From: Geminicoccus roseus DSM 18922 | GTDB lineage: Bacteria; Pseudomonadota; Alphaproteobacteria; Geminicoccales; Geminicoccaceae | Assembly: GCF_000427665.1 (NCBI RefSeq) | Contig: NZ_KE386572.1 | Location: 5,357,496-5,421,495, forward strand | Length of the DNA: 64,000 bases | Direction: 5' to 3' | Part shown: positions 27,547 through 35,772 of the stretch, piece by piece | How positions within the stretch are numbered: the stretch's first letter is position 1 | How the letters are laid out: the number at the start of each line of letters is the position of its first letter | Program-made: the position numbers and the translations under genes | The notes under the pieces: model-generated | Told to the model about the DNA's origin: nothing | The model's input: only the letters and a program-made list of their open reading frames with translations | The model's database searches: none

Positions 27547-29682
27547 ATGAATTCCGGCACCGTCAGCTCGCGCTTCCTCTGGGCCTCCCTGCTCGTCCTG
27601 GTCGTCGGCGCAGCGATCTTCGTCTTCGCCGATGGCGCCCGGTTGTTCGACATCGGCAGCATCGCCCAGCATCGCGACCGCTATGTCGACTGGATCAGCG
27701 CCAACCCGCTCCTTGGCGCGGGCGCCTTCTTCCTGGCCTATGTGGCGGTCACCGCAGTGTCGATCCCCGGTGCCGCCGCCATGACCGTCTTGGCCGGCAG
27801 CCTGTTCGGCCTGGTCACCGGGACGATCCTGGTGTCGTTCGCCAGCGTGGCGGGCGCAACGCTGGCGATGCTGGCGGCGCGCTACCTGCTGCGCGGCTTC
27901 GTCGAGCGCCGGTTCGGCAACGCCATGGCCAAGCTCAACCGAGGCGTAGAGCGCGACGGCGCCAGCTACCTGTTCGGCCTGCGCCTGGTCCCGGTGATCC
28001 CGTTCGTGGCGATCAACCTGGGCATGGGCCTCACCCGGATGAACCCCCTCACCTTCGCCTGGGTCAGCCAGCTCGGCATGCTGCCGGCGACCCTCGTCTA
28101 CGTGAACGCCGGCAGCCAGCTCATGTCGGTCGAGCGGGCCAGCGACCTGTTGAGCGCGCGGCTCCTGCTGGCCTTCCTGGCGCTGGCGATCTTTCCGTTC
28201 GCGGCCAAGCGAGGGGTCGCGTGGTGGCAGCGGCGCGGCGCCGAGGCGACATGGCAGCGCCCCGCGCGGTTCGACTATAATCTGGTGGTGATCGGCGCCG
28301 GGTCGGCAGGCCTGGTCAGCGCCTATGTCGCCGCCGCCGCCAAGGCCAGGGTGGCGCTGATCGAACAGAACCAGATGGGCGGCGACTGCCTGAACACCGG
28401 CTGCGTGCCGTCCAAGGCGCTGATCCGTTCGGCCAAGCTTGCCAAGGAGGCGCGGCAGCCCGAGCGCCTGGGCCTGGATGGTGACCTGAGCGTGAACTTT
28501 CCCGCGGTCATGGCACGCATCCGCCGGGTGATCGCCAGGATCGAGCCCCACGATTCAGCGGAGCGCTACCGGGGTCTTGGGGTCGAGGTGATCTCTGGTC
28601 GCGCCACGATCGTCGATCCCTGGACGGTACGGGTCGACGGACGCAGCCTGTCGACCCGCAAGATCGTGGTCGCCACCGGCGCCGAGCCGAGCCTGCCCCC
28701 GATCCCCGGGCTGGAGGCGGTCGAGCCGCTGACCTCGGAAAGCCTGTGGTCGCTGACCGAGCAGCCTGTCCACCTGCTGGTGGTGGGCGGCGGCGCCATT
28801 GGCTGTGAGTTGGCCCAAAGCTTCGCCAGGCTTGGCAGCAAGGTCGTGATGGTCGAGGCCGCGCCCCGGATCCTGGGGCAGGAGGACGACGACGTCGCCG
28901 CCGCCATGGTCGCGACGTTGGAGCAGGACGGCGTGGAGATCCTGGCTGGCGCCGGGATCGCCCGCTTCGAGCAGACCGGCCTTGGCGGCAGAGCTCACAT
29001 GGAGGATGGCCGGGCGATCGAGTTCACCCGCGTGCTGGTGGCGACCGGCCGCCGCCCCCGCGTCACCGGCTTCGGCCTGGAGGAACTCGGCCTGCTGGAC
29101 GATGGCAAGCTGGTCGTCGACGAGCGCCTGCAAACCCGCCTGCCCAGCATCCACGCCGCCGGTGACGTGATCGGGCAGCTCCAGTTCACCCATGCCGCCA
29201 GCCACCATGCATGGCACGCGGCGGTGAACTCCCTGTTCGGCCGCATCTGGAGCTTCAACGTGGACGTCAGCGTGTTCCCGATCGTGATCTATACCGACCC
29301 CGAGATGGCCCGGGTCGGGATCACCGAGGCCGAGGCCAGGGCCAGGAACATCCCGGTTGAGGTCACCCGGTTCGACCTGGCGGATCTCGACCGCGCCATC
29401 ACCGATGGGGCCGATGACGGCTTCATCAAGGTGCTGACCGTGCCGGGCAAGGACCGGATCCTGGGCGCGACGGTGGTCGGCGCCCGTGCCGGCGACCTCT
29501 TGGCCGAGTTCACCCTCGCAATGCGGCATGGGCTGGGCCTGAAAGCGATCCTGAAGACTATTCATCCCTACCCGGGCTGGATGGAGGCCAACAAAGCGGT
29601 GGCCGGCGCCTGGCAGCGCGACCATGTTCCCGACTGGGCGATGTCCCTGTCCGAGCGCTGGATGCGGTGGCAGCGCGGATGA
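27547..29682 (+). CDS. Fusion of a VTT (TVP38/TMEM64) membrane domain with a mercuric-reductase-like flavin oxidoreductase
   Basis: 711 aa. Residues 1 to about 225 are a VTT/DedA-like membrane domain (FLAYVAVTAVSIPGAAAMTV, GLRLVPVIPFVAINLGMG). The remainder is a pyridine nucleotide-disulfide oxidoreductase: FAD motif VIGAGSAGL, redox pair GGDCLNTGCVPSKAL, NAD motif VVGGGAIGCELAQ, second FAD motif HAAGDV and the C-terminal dimer domain with HPYPGWMEA. It lacks the N-terminal metal-binding domain and C-terminal CC of true MerA, so mercury is unlikely to be the substrate. It precedes ynjF by 27 bases. The same fusion is found in other proteobacteria near ynj genes as far as I recall, but its role is not established. 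Confidence 0.9.
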   Translation: MNSGTVSSRFLWASLLVLVVGAAIFVFADGARLFDIGSIAQHRDRYVDWISANPLLGAGAFFLAYVAVTAVSIPGAAAMTVLAGSLFGLVTGTILVSFASVAGATLAMLAARYLLRGFVERRFGNAMAKLNRGVERDGASYLFGLRLVPVIPFVAINLGMGLTRMNPLTFAWVSQLGMLPATLVYVNAGSQLMSVERASDLLSARLLLAFLALAIFPFAAKRGVAWWQRRGAEATWQRPARFDYNLVVIGAGSAGLVSAYVAAAAKARVALIEQNQMGGDCLNTGCVPSKALIRSAKLAKEARQPERLGLDGDLSVNFPAVMARIRRVIARIEPHDSAERYRGLGVEVISGRATIVDPWTVRVDGRSLSTRKIVVATGAEPSLPPIPGLEAVEPLTSESLWSLTEQPVHLLVVGGGAIGCELAQSFARLGSKVVMVEAAPRILGQEDDDVAAAMVATLEQDGVEILAGAGIARFEQTGLGGRAHMEDGRAIEFTRVLVATGRRPRVTGFGLEELGLLDDGKLVVDERLQTRLPSIHAAGDVIGQLQFTHAASHHAWHAAVNSLFGRIWSFNVDVSVFPIVIYTDPEMARVGITEAEARARNIPVEVTRFDLADLDRAITDGADDGFIKVLTVPGKDRILGATVVGARAGDLLAEFTLAMRHGLGLKAILKTIHPYPGWMEANKAVAGAWQRDHVPDWAMSLSERWMRWQRG

Positions 29683-29709
29683 CCCACGGCAGCCGAGGCT
29701 GAACCGGCC

Positions 29710-30327
29710 ATGCTCGACCGACACATCGTCGACGTGCAAAGCCGCTTCCTGCGCCGGCCGGCTGGATGGCTGGCTGCCCGCGGCGTCGGCGCCGATGTCC
29801 TATCGCTGGCGGGTTTCCTTGCAGGTCTGGCCGCTGCCCTGCTGATCGTCCTGGAGGCGTTCGGGCCGGCGCTGGTCCTGATCATGGCCAATCGCCTGCT
29901 GGATGGGCTGGACGGCGCGGTGGCCCGGCAGGCCGGGCCCACCGATCGCGGCGCCTTCCTGGACATCGCGTTCGACTTCTTCTTCTACGCCACCATCCCG
30001 GCAGCGTTCGCCCTGGCCGATCCCGCTGCCAACGCGCTGGCTGCCGTCGTGCTCCTGGTGTCGTTCGTCGGGACCGGCAGCAGCTTCCTGGCCTTCTCGG
30101 CGCTTGCCGCCAAGCGCGGCATCAGCTCAGCCGCCTTCCCAGCCAAGGGCATCTACTACCTGGGCGGGCTCACCGAGGGGACCGAGACAATTCTCGCCTT
30201 CGCCGCCATGTGCCTGTGGCCGGCCGCCTTTCCCTTCATCGCCGGTTTGTTCGCCGCGGCCGCCTTCATGACCACCATCCTACGCTGGTGGTGGGGCTGG
30301 CGGCTGCTTTCGGGGAGTCCCTCATGA
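29710..30327 (+). CDS. ynjF: CDP-alcohol phosphatidyltransferase family protein, YnjF type
   Basis: 205 aa integral membrane protein. The catalytic motif LLDGLDGAVARQ...GAFLDIAFD is present, with one residue fewer between AR and G than in PgsA; this is usual in YnjF. GTGSSFLAF and YYLGGLTEGTETI are hallmarks of YnjF. It presumably transfers a phospho-group from CDP-linked lipid to an alcohol; substrate not known. Stop overlaps the DUF3047 start (ATGA). Confidence 0.88.
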   Translation: MLDRHIVDVQSRFLRRPAGWLAARGVGADVLSLAGFLAGLAAALLIVLEAFGPALVLIMANRLLDGLDGAVARQAGPTDRGAFLDIAFDFFFYATIPAAFALADPAANALAAVVLLVSFVGTGSSFLAFSALAAKRGISSAAFPAKGIYYLGGLTEGTETILAFAAMCLWPAAFPFIAGLFAAAAFMTTILRWWWGWRLLSGSPS

Positions 30328-30977
30328 CCCGGATCCTGGCAGCACTGCTGCTGCCCTGCCTCGCCAGCCCGATTTCCGCCGATGCCAGGCAGGTCGTCCC
30401 GGTGGGACGCTTCTCCGAAGGAAGCCTGGATGACTGGAGCACGCGCAGCTTCTCCGGCGAGACCCGCTATCGCCTTGTCCAGGATCCGGAGCGGAATATC
30501 GAGGTGCTGGAAGCCAGTGCCAGCGGCGGCGCATCGGGACGCTTCACCGAGGTCGAGATCGACCTGGAGGAGACGCCCTTTTTGAACTGGTCGTGGAAGG
30601 TGACGCGGATCTTCCCTGGCCTGGACGAGCTTCAGAAGAATGGCGACGACTTTCCGGCGAGGATCTACGTGGTGGTCAAGCGCGGTTTTCTCGACCTGAC
30701 CTCGATCTCGCTGAACTATGTCTGGGCCAGCAGCCATGCGGCCGCCAGCGTCTGGACGAGTCCCTACACGGATCAGGTGCGCCTGATGGCAGTCGATTCC
30801 GGAACCGAGGAACTCGGCGAGTGGGTCGTCCACAAGCGCGACCTACGCGCCGACCTGCGCCGGGTCTTCGGCGAGGACATCGACAGGATCGACACGGTCG
30901 CGCTGATGACCGACGCGGACGACCATGGCGGCGAGGCACGAAGCTTCTACGGCGACATCTGGTTCAGCGCGAACTGA
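30324..30977 (+). CDS. DUF3047 family exported protein
   Basis: 217 aa with a signal peptide (ILAALLLPCLASPISA). The sequence FLNWSWKVTRIFPGLDEL, DDFPARIYVVVKRG and LNYVWASSHA fits the DUF3047 family, a beta-rich periplasmic domain of unknown function. Translation is coupled to ynjF. The long open frame upstream of 30324 overlaps ynjF out of frame and is not used. Confidence 0.85.
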   Translation: MTRILAALLLPCLASPISADARQVVPVGRFSEGSLDDWSTRSFSGETRYRLVQDPERNIEVLEASASGGASGRFTEVEIDLEETPFLNWSWKVTRIFPGLDELQKNGDDFPARIYVVVKRGFLDLTSISLNYVWASSHAAASVWTSPYTDQVRLMAVDSGTEELGEWVVHKRDLRADLRRVFGEDIDRIDTVALMTDADDHGGEARSFYGDIWFSAN

Positions 30978-30981
30978 CCTC

Positions 30982-32379
30982 TCAACCCAGGACGTAGAGA
31001 TCCTGGGGGTCGTCGATTCCGGCCACGTGGCGTCCGCGCAGGACATGGCCTGCCCGGGCCGGCCGGTAGCCCTGCTGCAGCGCCTGCTCGTAAGTGGCGA
31101 GCGTCGTCAGGCCGTGGACCTGTTCCTGCCGGGTGTGCTTCTCGAGCTTGGAGGCAAGATTCACCGGCTCGCCCATCACCGTGTATTCCAGGCGCGAACG
31201 ATGGCCGAGCGGCCCGGACAGCACCGGCCCGCAGGCTGCCGCGAGCATGATGTCGAGCGAATCCTGGCCCGCCTCGTTGCGGCGCGCGCACCAATCCTGG
31301 CCGGTGGCGCAGATCTCTTCGGCCGCCCGCATTGCGTCGGCGGCAAAGGATTCGGCCGGCACCACCGCGCCGAAGCTCGCCAGGATCCCGTCGCCCAAAT
31401 ACTTGTCGATGCTGCCGCCATGGCGCTGGATGACCGGAACGATCGCGTCGTGATAGTCGGCGATCAGCGAAATCGTGTCGTTCGGGCTGAGCCTGGCCGT
31501 GGTCGCGGTGAAGCCGCGCAGGTCGATCATCAGCACGACCGCGTCCCGCACCATGCCGCCGCCGCCCATGCCGGTCCGCCCATGCGCCCGGATCCGCCGC
31601 GCGATCTCCGGCGCAAAATAGCGCGACAGCTCGCTGGCTTCCTGCTCCTCGACCACCGCGGCGATCAGCAGGCGGCGCGCCCGGGCCAGCCCGATCGCGA
31701 GGATCCCGGCGACCACCAGGATCGACACGATCTTGTCGAACTCCGCCCCCAGCAGCAAAGCGTCGGTGTTGGCGTACTCGACGAAGTTGTGGGTGATCTG
31801 CCCGGCCCCCATCCAGTAGGCATAGGCCAGCAGGACGAGCCAGGCGAATGCTCCCGCCACGCCGGTGAACAGCACCAGCTCCGCCTCCAGCCGGAGCGCC
31901 CGCAGGGCGATCAGGATGAAGACATACATGAGGGTCGGCGCCTTCAGATAGGTCGCCGGCGAGACCTGGTACTGCAGGTGGAAGCTCCAGATGGTCGACA
32001 TCAGGACCAGCAGGTCGATCACCACCGACAGGTAGAGGAACCCCCGGGAAAGCCGGTCCTGCAGGGCCAGCCGCAGGCGGATGCCGGTGAAGATCGCGTA
32101 GAGCAGCAGCGCCCAGGGCACCGGCTCGAACGGCACCATTTCCGGGAAGGCCTTGGGCGTCAGGGTGTAGAGGAAGGCGAACACGGCGATCGCGGCGAAC
32201 TGGACATAGCAGACCAGCACCTCGCTGCGCGCGTCCTGGGCGCGGATCGCCTGGAGGATGCGGTCGGGCGGCGCCTGGGGTGGTCGCGGGCCGATGAAGC
32301 GGTCGATCACCTCCTTCACCATCGCGCCCAGCCGCCCGGCCTGCCGCCTCGCATGGATTCGCAGGTTGGTCGCAGGCAT
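30982..32379 (-). CDS. Membrane-bound class III adenylate/guanylate cyclase
   Basis: 465 aa. Five or six membrane segments occupy residues about 60-230 and a class III cyclase domain the C-terminus (VVLMIDLRGFTATTARLSP, IDKYLGDGILASFGAV, YTVMGEPVNLASKLE). The two metal-binding Asp residues in IDLRG and GDG are kept. It converges with DUF3047, four bases apart. ATG at 32379 is preferred (GAGG upstream); GTG at 32385 is possible. Nucleotide product cannot be decided by eye. Confidence 0.9.
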   Translation of the reverse strand: MPATNLRIHARRQAGRLGAMVKEVIDRFIGPRPPQAPPDRILQAIRAQDARSEVLVCYVQFAAIAVFAFLYTLTPKAFPEMVPFEPVPWALLLYAIFTGIRLRLALQDRLSRGFLYLSVVIDLLVLMSTIWSFHLQYQVSPATYLKAPTLMYVFILIALRALRLEAELVLFTGVAGAFAWLVLLAYAYWMGAGQITHNFVEYANTDALLLGAEFDKIVSILVVAGILAIGLARARRLLIAAVVEEQEASELSRYFAPEIARRIRAHGRTGMGGGGMVRDAVVLMIDLRGFTATTARLSPNDTISLIADYHDAIVPVIQRHGGSIDKYLGDGILASFGAVVPAESFAADAMRAAEEICATGQDWCARRNEAGQDSLDIMLAAACGPVLSGPLGHRSRLEYTVMGEPVNLASKLEKHTRQEQVHGLTTLATYEQALQQGYRPARAGHVLRGRHVAGIDDPQDLYVLG

Positions 32380-32451
32380 CGGCACCCTCGGCCTCTTGGA
32401 TGATCGGGCCCAGCAGCCCGGCGGCGGATAAGGTGATGCCAGTATGGCAGA

Positions 32452-32837
32452 TCAGGCCGGCCGGGTCCCTTGGGGATGGTCGAACCGGGCGGCGATCAGG
32501 TGGTCGAGCGAGAGCCAGCCTGGCCCGCGCGCGATCAGGTAGACCAGCACGGTCGCCCAGACGCCGTGAAGCGGATAGGCGCTGGGATCGACGAACAGCT
32601 GGATCACCAGGGTCATGCCCAGGAGCGCCAGAGCCGAGAACCGGGTGGCGAGACCCAGCAGGAGCAGCACCGGCAGCACATGCTCGGCCAGGGCGGTCAC
32701 CGGTGCCGCAATTTCAGGCGGGATGAGCGGCAGGCCGTACTCGTCGCGGAACAGGTCGATGGTGAAGTCACCCAGCCGCGGCATGCCGAACACGAAGGTC
32801 CCGTCGACGATATCGAGCCGGAAGCTCTCGATCTTGG
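32452..32837 (-). pseudogene. DoxX family protein, 3' part (split by IS element)
   Basis: C-terminal fragment of a DoxX membrane protein (IESFRLDIVDGTFVFGMPRL, then several hydrophobic segments such as VLPVLLLLGLATRFSALALL). The natural N-terminus lies on the other side of the IS3-family element: reading from 34178 the chain ends ...WKPGQTK, which joins exactly to IESFRL here. An internal ATG inside the IS end could give a truncated product, but the membrane start is lost. The gene belonged to a bufB-bufC-DoxX operon. Confidence 0.85.
32833..32837. repeat. Target-site duplication of the IS element (left copy CTTGG)
   Basis: Five-base direct repeat CTTGG; the partner copy is at 34177-34181. 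Size is typical of the IS2 group. Confidence 0.9.
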
Positions 32838-32877
32838 TGGAGTGCACCCTGTTTGACCGGACAGGTTCTGGGTTGGA

Positions 32878-33726
32878 TCAGGCACTGAGTTTGCGGAACT
32901 CAGCAGGTGATTGGAAGCGCAACGCCGAGTGTGGGTGGATGGTGTTGTAGTCGTCCATCCAAGCCGGCAGCAGACGGAGGATGGTGTTGGGGTCTGGCAG
33001 GATCGAGAGCCGCAGATAGTCGCGGCGGAAGGTCTTCACGAAGGCCTCGGCGATGCCGTTGCTTTGTAGGGAGCGGACGGGCGTGAAGCACAAGCGCAGG
33101 CCGAGGGCAGTGGCCGTGTTACGGGTCTCCCTGGCGATGTAGGCGCTGCCGTTGTCCGACAGCCATTCCACCGGATGCGATGCCTTCGGACTGCCAAAGC
33201 GCTTTTCCACGCAGGCGACCATGAGATCCTGAACCATCTCTCCCGAGATGCCGGCTGTCGTGGCCGACCAGGCGATGATCTCCCGATCGCAGGCGTCGAT
33301 CGCGAACAGGATGCGGACGATCTCGCCATTGCGGCAGGTGAGTTCAAAGTGGTCGGAGCACCAGCGGATGTTGGAGGTCACGGCGATGACCATCCCGTCG
33401 TGGGTCCGACCGAGCTGCTGGCCGGTGTGACGCTGCAGGGTGAGGCTGTGGTTCTGCAGGATACGCAGCACCCGCTTGGTATTCACCCTTGGCAGATCCT
33501 GACCGTGCAGGCGGCGGTTCAAGAGCGCGGTGATGCGGCGATAGCCGTACGATGGCCGCTCGTCGACCAATTGGCGGATCAAGGGCAGGAGGCAGCTGTC
33601 CTCGGCCTTGTGGTAGCGCCCGCGGGGCCTGGACGAGCCCGCCCGGCGCTCGGCCAGGTTGGAGCGGGCTACACCGAGGGTGGTGGCGATGGCCGTCATC
33701 GCGAACCGTCCCTGCGACTGCTCCAC
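32878..33726 (-). CDS. IS3-family transposase OrfB (DDE integrase domain)
   Basis: 282 aa from a nominal GTG, but probably made as the C-terminal part of an OrfAB fusion. The rve core is visible: IRWCSDHFELTC and FAIDACDREIIAW with the first Asp, WLSDNGSAYIA with the second, and the IAEAFVKTFRRDYL Glu region. HTH_21-like SYGYRRITALLNRR precedes it. It catalyses cut-and-paste/copy-out movement of the element. Confidence 0.93.
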   Translation of the reverse strand: MEQSQGRFAMTAIATTLGVARSNLAERRAGSSRPRGRYHKAEDSCLLPLIRQLVDERPSYGYRRITALLNRRLHGQDLPRVNTKRVLRILQNHSLTLQRHTGQQLGRTHDGMVIAVTSNIRWCSDHFELTCRNGEIVRILFAIDACDREIIAWSATTAGISGEMVQDLMVACVEKRFGSPKASHPVEWLSDNGSAYIARETRNTATALGLRLCFTPVRSLQSNGIAEAFVKTFRRDYLRLSILPDPNTILRLLPAWMDDYNTIHPHSALRFQSPAEFRKLSA

Positions 33727-34115
33727 GACGGCAGCAGCGACATCGGTTTTTTTGCCCGTACCGCATCCAAGGCTTCCTTGAGGATCTCCACCTCGAGAGT
33801 CTTCCGTCCCAGCAGGCGCTCCAGTTCACGGACCCGCTTCTCCAGGTCACGCACCTGGGTCTGGCCGACCACCGGCTCATCGGCCTGAACGGCTTCGAAG
33901 CCACCCTCCAGCATGCGCCGCCGCCAGTTGAACAGCATGCTGGGCGCAATGCCGGCTTGGCGGGCGACCAGGGAGACACTCATGCCGGGCTGCATGCTTT
34001 CCTCGACCAGCCTTACCTTCTCGGCGGTCGAGAACCGGCGCCGGCGCTGCACCGAAGAGATCACCTCGACGCGCGGCGGAGGGCCGTTCGGATCAGAAGC
34101 CATCGTCTTATCCAT
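33696..34115 (-). CDS. IS3-family transposase OrfA with -1 frameshift site
   Basis: 139 aa. Helix-turn-helix MSVSLVARQAGIAPSMLFNW plus leucine-zipper-like ELERLLGRKTLEVEILKEAL, close to IS2 OrfA. Near its end a run of seven A (minus strand, 33747-33753) sits as A-AAA-AAA in frame. A -1 slip there continues straight into OrfB, giving the OrfAB transposase. Confidence 0.92.
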   Translation of the reverse strand: MDKTMASDPNGPPPRVEVISSVQRRRRFSTAEKVRLVEESMQPGMSVSLVARQAGIAPSMLFNWRRRMLEGGFEAVQADEPVVGQTQVRDLEKRVRELERLLGRKTLEVEILKEALDAVRAKKPMSLLPSWSSRRDGSR

Positions 34116-34176
34116 AGGCGTATGCCTATGCCTTATCGGCTGACGACCCTGTCCGGTTCAAACGGGGTGCAGTTCA

Positions 34177-34343
34177 CTTGGTTTGGCCGGGCTTCCAGAC
34201 CACCGCGGCGATCGAGAAGCGCCCGAGAAGGGCGATCAGGCCGTGCGGGATCCCGGCAAACAGCCGGATGCTGCTCCGCACCAGGCGTTCCACCGTGCCC
34301 CTGCCGGCGACACCCCGTCGTTCTTGGACAGGCTGGCACTCAT
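34177..34343 (-). pseudogene. DoxX family protein, 5' part (split by IS element, probably frameshifted)
   Basis: The frame reading LVRSSIRLFAGIPHGLIALL then RFSIAAVVWKPGQTK is the DoxX N-terminus. It is not in frame with the ATG at 34343 that overlaps the bufC stop (ATGA); that ATG frame reads MSASLSKNDGVSPAGA and then stops. Either a frameshift lies between, or translation starts at GTG 34293. The chain is cut by the IS element at 34176. Confidence 0.75.
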
Positions 34344-34913
34344 GGCAGGTCTCCGTCGACGTCGATCCGGGACACGATCCGCAAGGTCATCAGGGCGACG
34401 AACCCGGCGGCCGGGTCGAAGTCCGGCATTGCCTGGAGGGTCCGCAAGCGCCGCGCCGAGCGCGGCGCCACCGGCCAGGGCCTCCGCGAGTACCGCCATC
34501 CCCGCTGGAACCAGTTGCAGTTCGCGACCCGCAGGTCCGGGCGGATCACCAGCACCGATCCGCCGGCATTCAGCTCGATCGTGCGCCGGCCGGCCGGGAA
34601 CCGGCGGCGCCGGTCCGAATCCTTCGACGAAGCCGGACCGGGTTTCGCCATACTCGTGCAGCAGCCGCGAAGTCGGCGGTTCGGCCAGCACGTAGAGCCG
34701 CGCCATCGCCCGGAAGAAGTCGCGGCACAGGAGGGCCTGGCCCACCGGGAACCGGCAGGCCAGCGCATTCACCGGGGAAGCGACGACGTTGATGCGGTAG
34801 ATCGCGAAGCGCTGGCCAGGATCGCTGCCGTTCCAGCTGCGCAAGCCCGGCGGGGGCCGGCCCTCCGGTTCCAGGAGCGCCCGGAGGAAGCCGCCATGGA
34901 CGAGGCCGGCCAT
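34340..34913 (-). pseudogene. bufC: bufC-type DUF2063 / DNA-binding-domain protein, frameshifted
   Basis: N-terminal frame from ATG 34913 reads MAGLVHGGFLRALLEP, FAIYRINVVASPVNALACRF, FFRAMARLYVLAEPPTS and LLHEYGE, matching the DUF2063 (BufC/HvfC) family. After about residue 100 the family match moves to a different frame (SVLVIRPDLRVANCNW, PDFDPAAGFVALMT), which runs to the stop at 34340. The middle section is shorter than normal, so a deletion with frameshift has occurred. Start overlaps the bufB stop (TAATG). Confidence 0.75.
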
Positions 34914-35733
34914 TATCCAACGTGCGCCGGTGCACCGGCCAGGACATGGTCGGCCTCTGCCGCCGCGCGGAGCAGCACCGGAAGTTCGGGAATGTCCGCG
35001 TCCCATTCGATCAGGGCAGGCGGGGTACCGGTCCGGCCGACGAGCCGGCGGCACAGCGCCCAGACCTCGCCGGCGACCGGCCGGTCGTGGCTGTCGACCA
35101 GGAGCGCCGCTCCCAGCGAAGCGGTTTCGGCGGCCGCGCCGGCCAGATGGACCTCGCCCACCGCCTCCACCGGAAACGCGTCGAGATAGGCGGCCGGGTC
35201 CCAGCCGTGATTGGTCGCCGAGACATGGACATTATTCACGTCCAGCAGCAGGCCGCAGCCGGTCCGCCGCACGATCTCCTTCAGGAACTGGAACTCGGTC
35301 ATCGTGCTCGTCGACCAGGCGACATAGGTGGAGGGGTTCTCCAGCAGCATCCGCCGGTTCAGGACGGCCTGCACCTGGTCGACATGCCGGCAGACCGTGC
35401 ACAGGGGTCGGCAGTCATAGGCAACCGGCAGGAGGTCGTTCAGATAGAGCCCGTCAAGGGTCGACCAGGCCAGGTGCTCCGAGAAGGAACTGGATTCGTA
35501 GCGGCCGCAAAGGTCGCGCAGACGCCTGAGACGGTCTTGGTTCAAGGAACCAAGTGTCCTGATCGAAAGCCCTACCCGTGCAGCGAGAGCGGGTAGATCG
35601 CGCGGATCTGGGCCAGCAGCCGGTGGCCGGGCCCGCCCGCACCCATGAAGTTCTCCGCATGGACCTCCAGGAAACCCAGGTCCGGCCGGCTGGGGAGACA
35701 CCTGGGTCGTGCTTTCGCCGCGGTGTCGGCCAT
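34913..35733 (-). pseudogene. bufB: bufB-type DUF692 protein, frameshifted
   Basis: DUF692 TIM-barrel family (BufB/MbnB type; multinuclear iron enzymes making oxazolone-type or copper-binding peptide modifications). The N-terminal frame from ATG 35733 reads [20 protein letters not shown] and YPLSLHG, then hits TAG. The family then continues from VGLSI in another frame (FSEHLAWSTLDGLYLNDLLP, LLENPSTYVAW, LLLDVNNVHVSATNH, VGEVHLAG, LIEWDADIP). One missing G near 35572 (GGGTAGGG for GGGGTAGGG) explains the break. Ligand residues His, Glu and Asn of the family remain. No BufA precursor (DUF2282) gene is found upstream. Confidence 0.82.
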
Positions 35734-35772
35734 ATCATCTCAGGGAGCGGATCAGCCGGTTCGGGAACAGGC

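Larger units (their letters stand above)
32838..34176 (-). mobile_element. Intact IS3-family (IS2 group) insertion sequence, 1,339 bp
   Basis: Bounded by imperfect inverted repeats of about 28 bases beginning TGGAGTGCACCC (left) and TGAACTGCACCCC (reading in from the right). A 5-bp target duplication CTTGG is present at 32833-32837 and 34177-34181. It contains orfA and orfB in the -1 frameshift arrangement. Removing the element and one repeat copy restores the DoxX reading frame across the junction, so the ends are accurately placed. Undamaged frames and a perfect duplication indicate a recent insertion. Confidence 0.93.

Noticed and set aside
35578..35772. Extended start of the phosphatase at GTG 35578
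   Set aside because: The extra residues are antisense to the bufB relic, with no family match; ATG 35773 gives the normal length.
35734..35772. A bufA (DUF2282) precursor gene upstream of bufB
   Set aside because: No small signal-peptide Cys-rich ORF exists there; the divergent phosphatase begins immediately.
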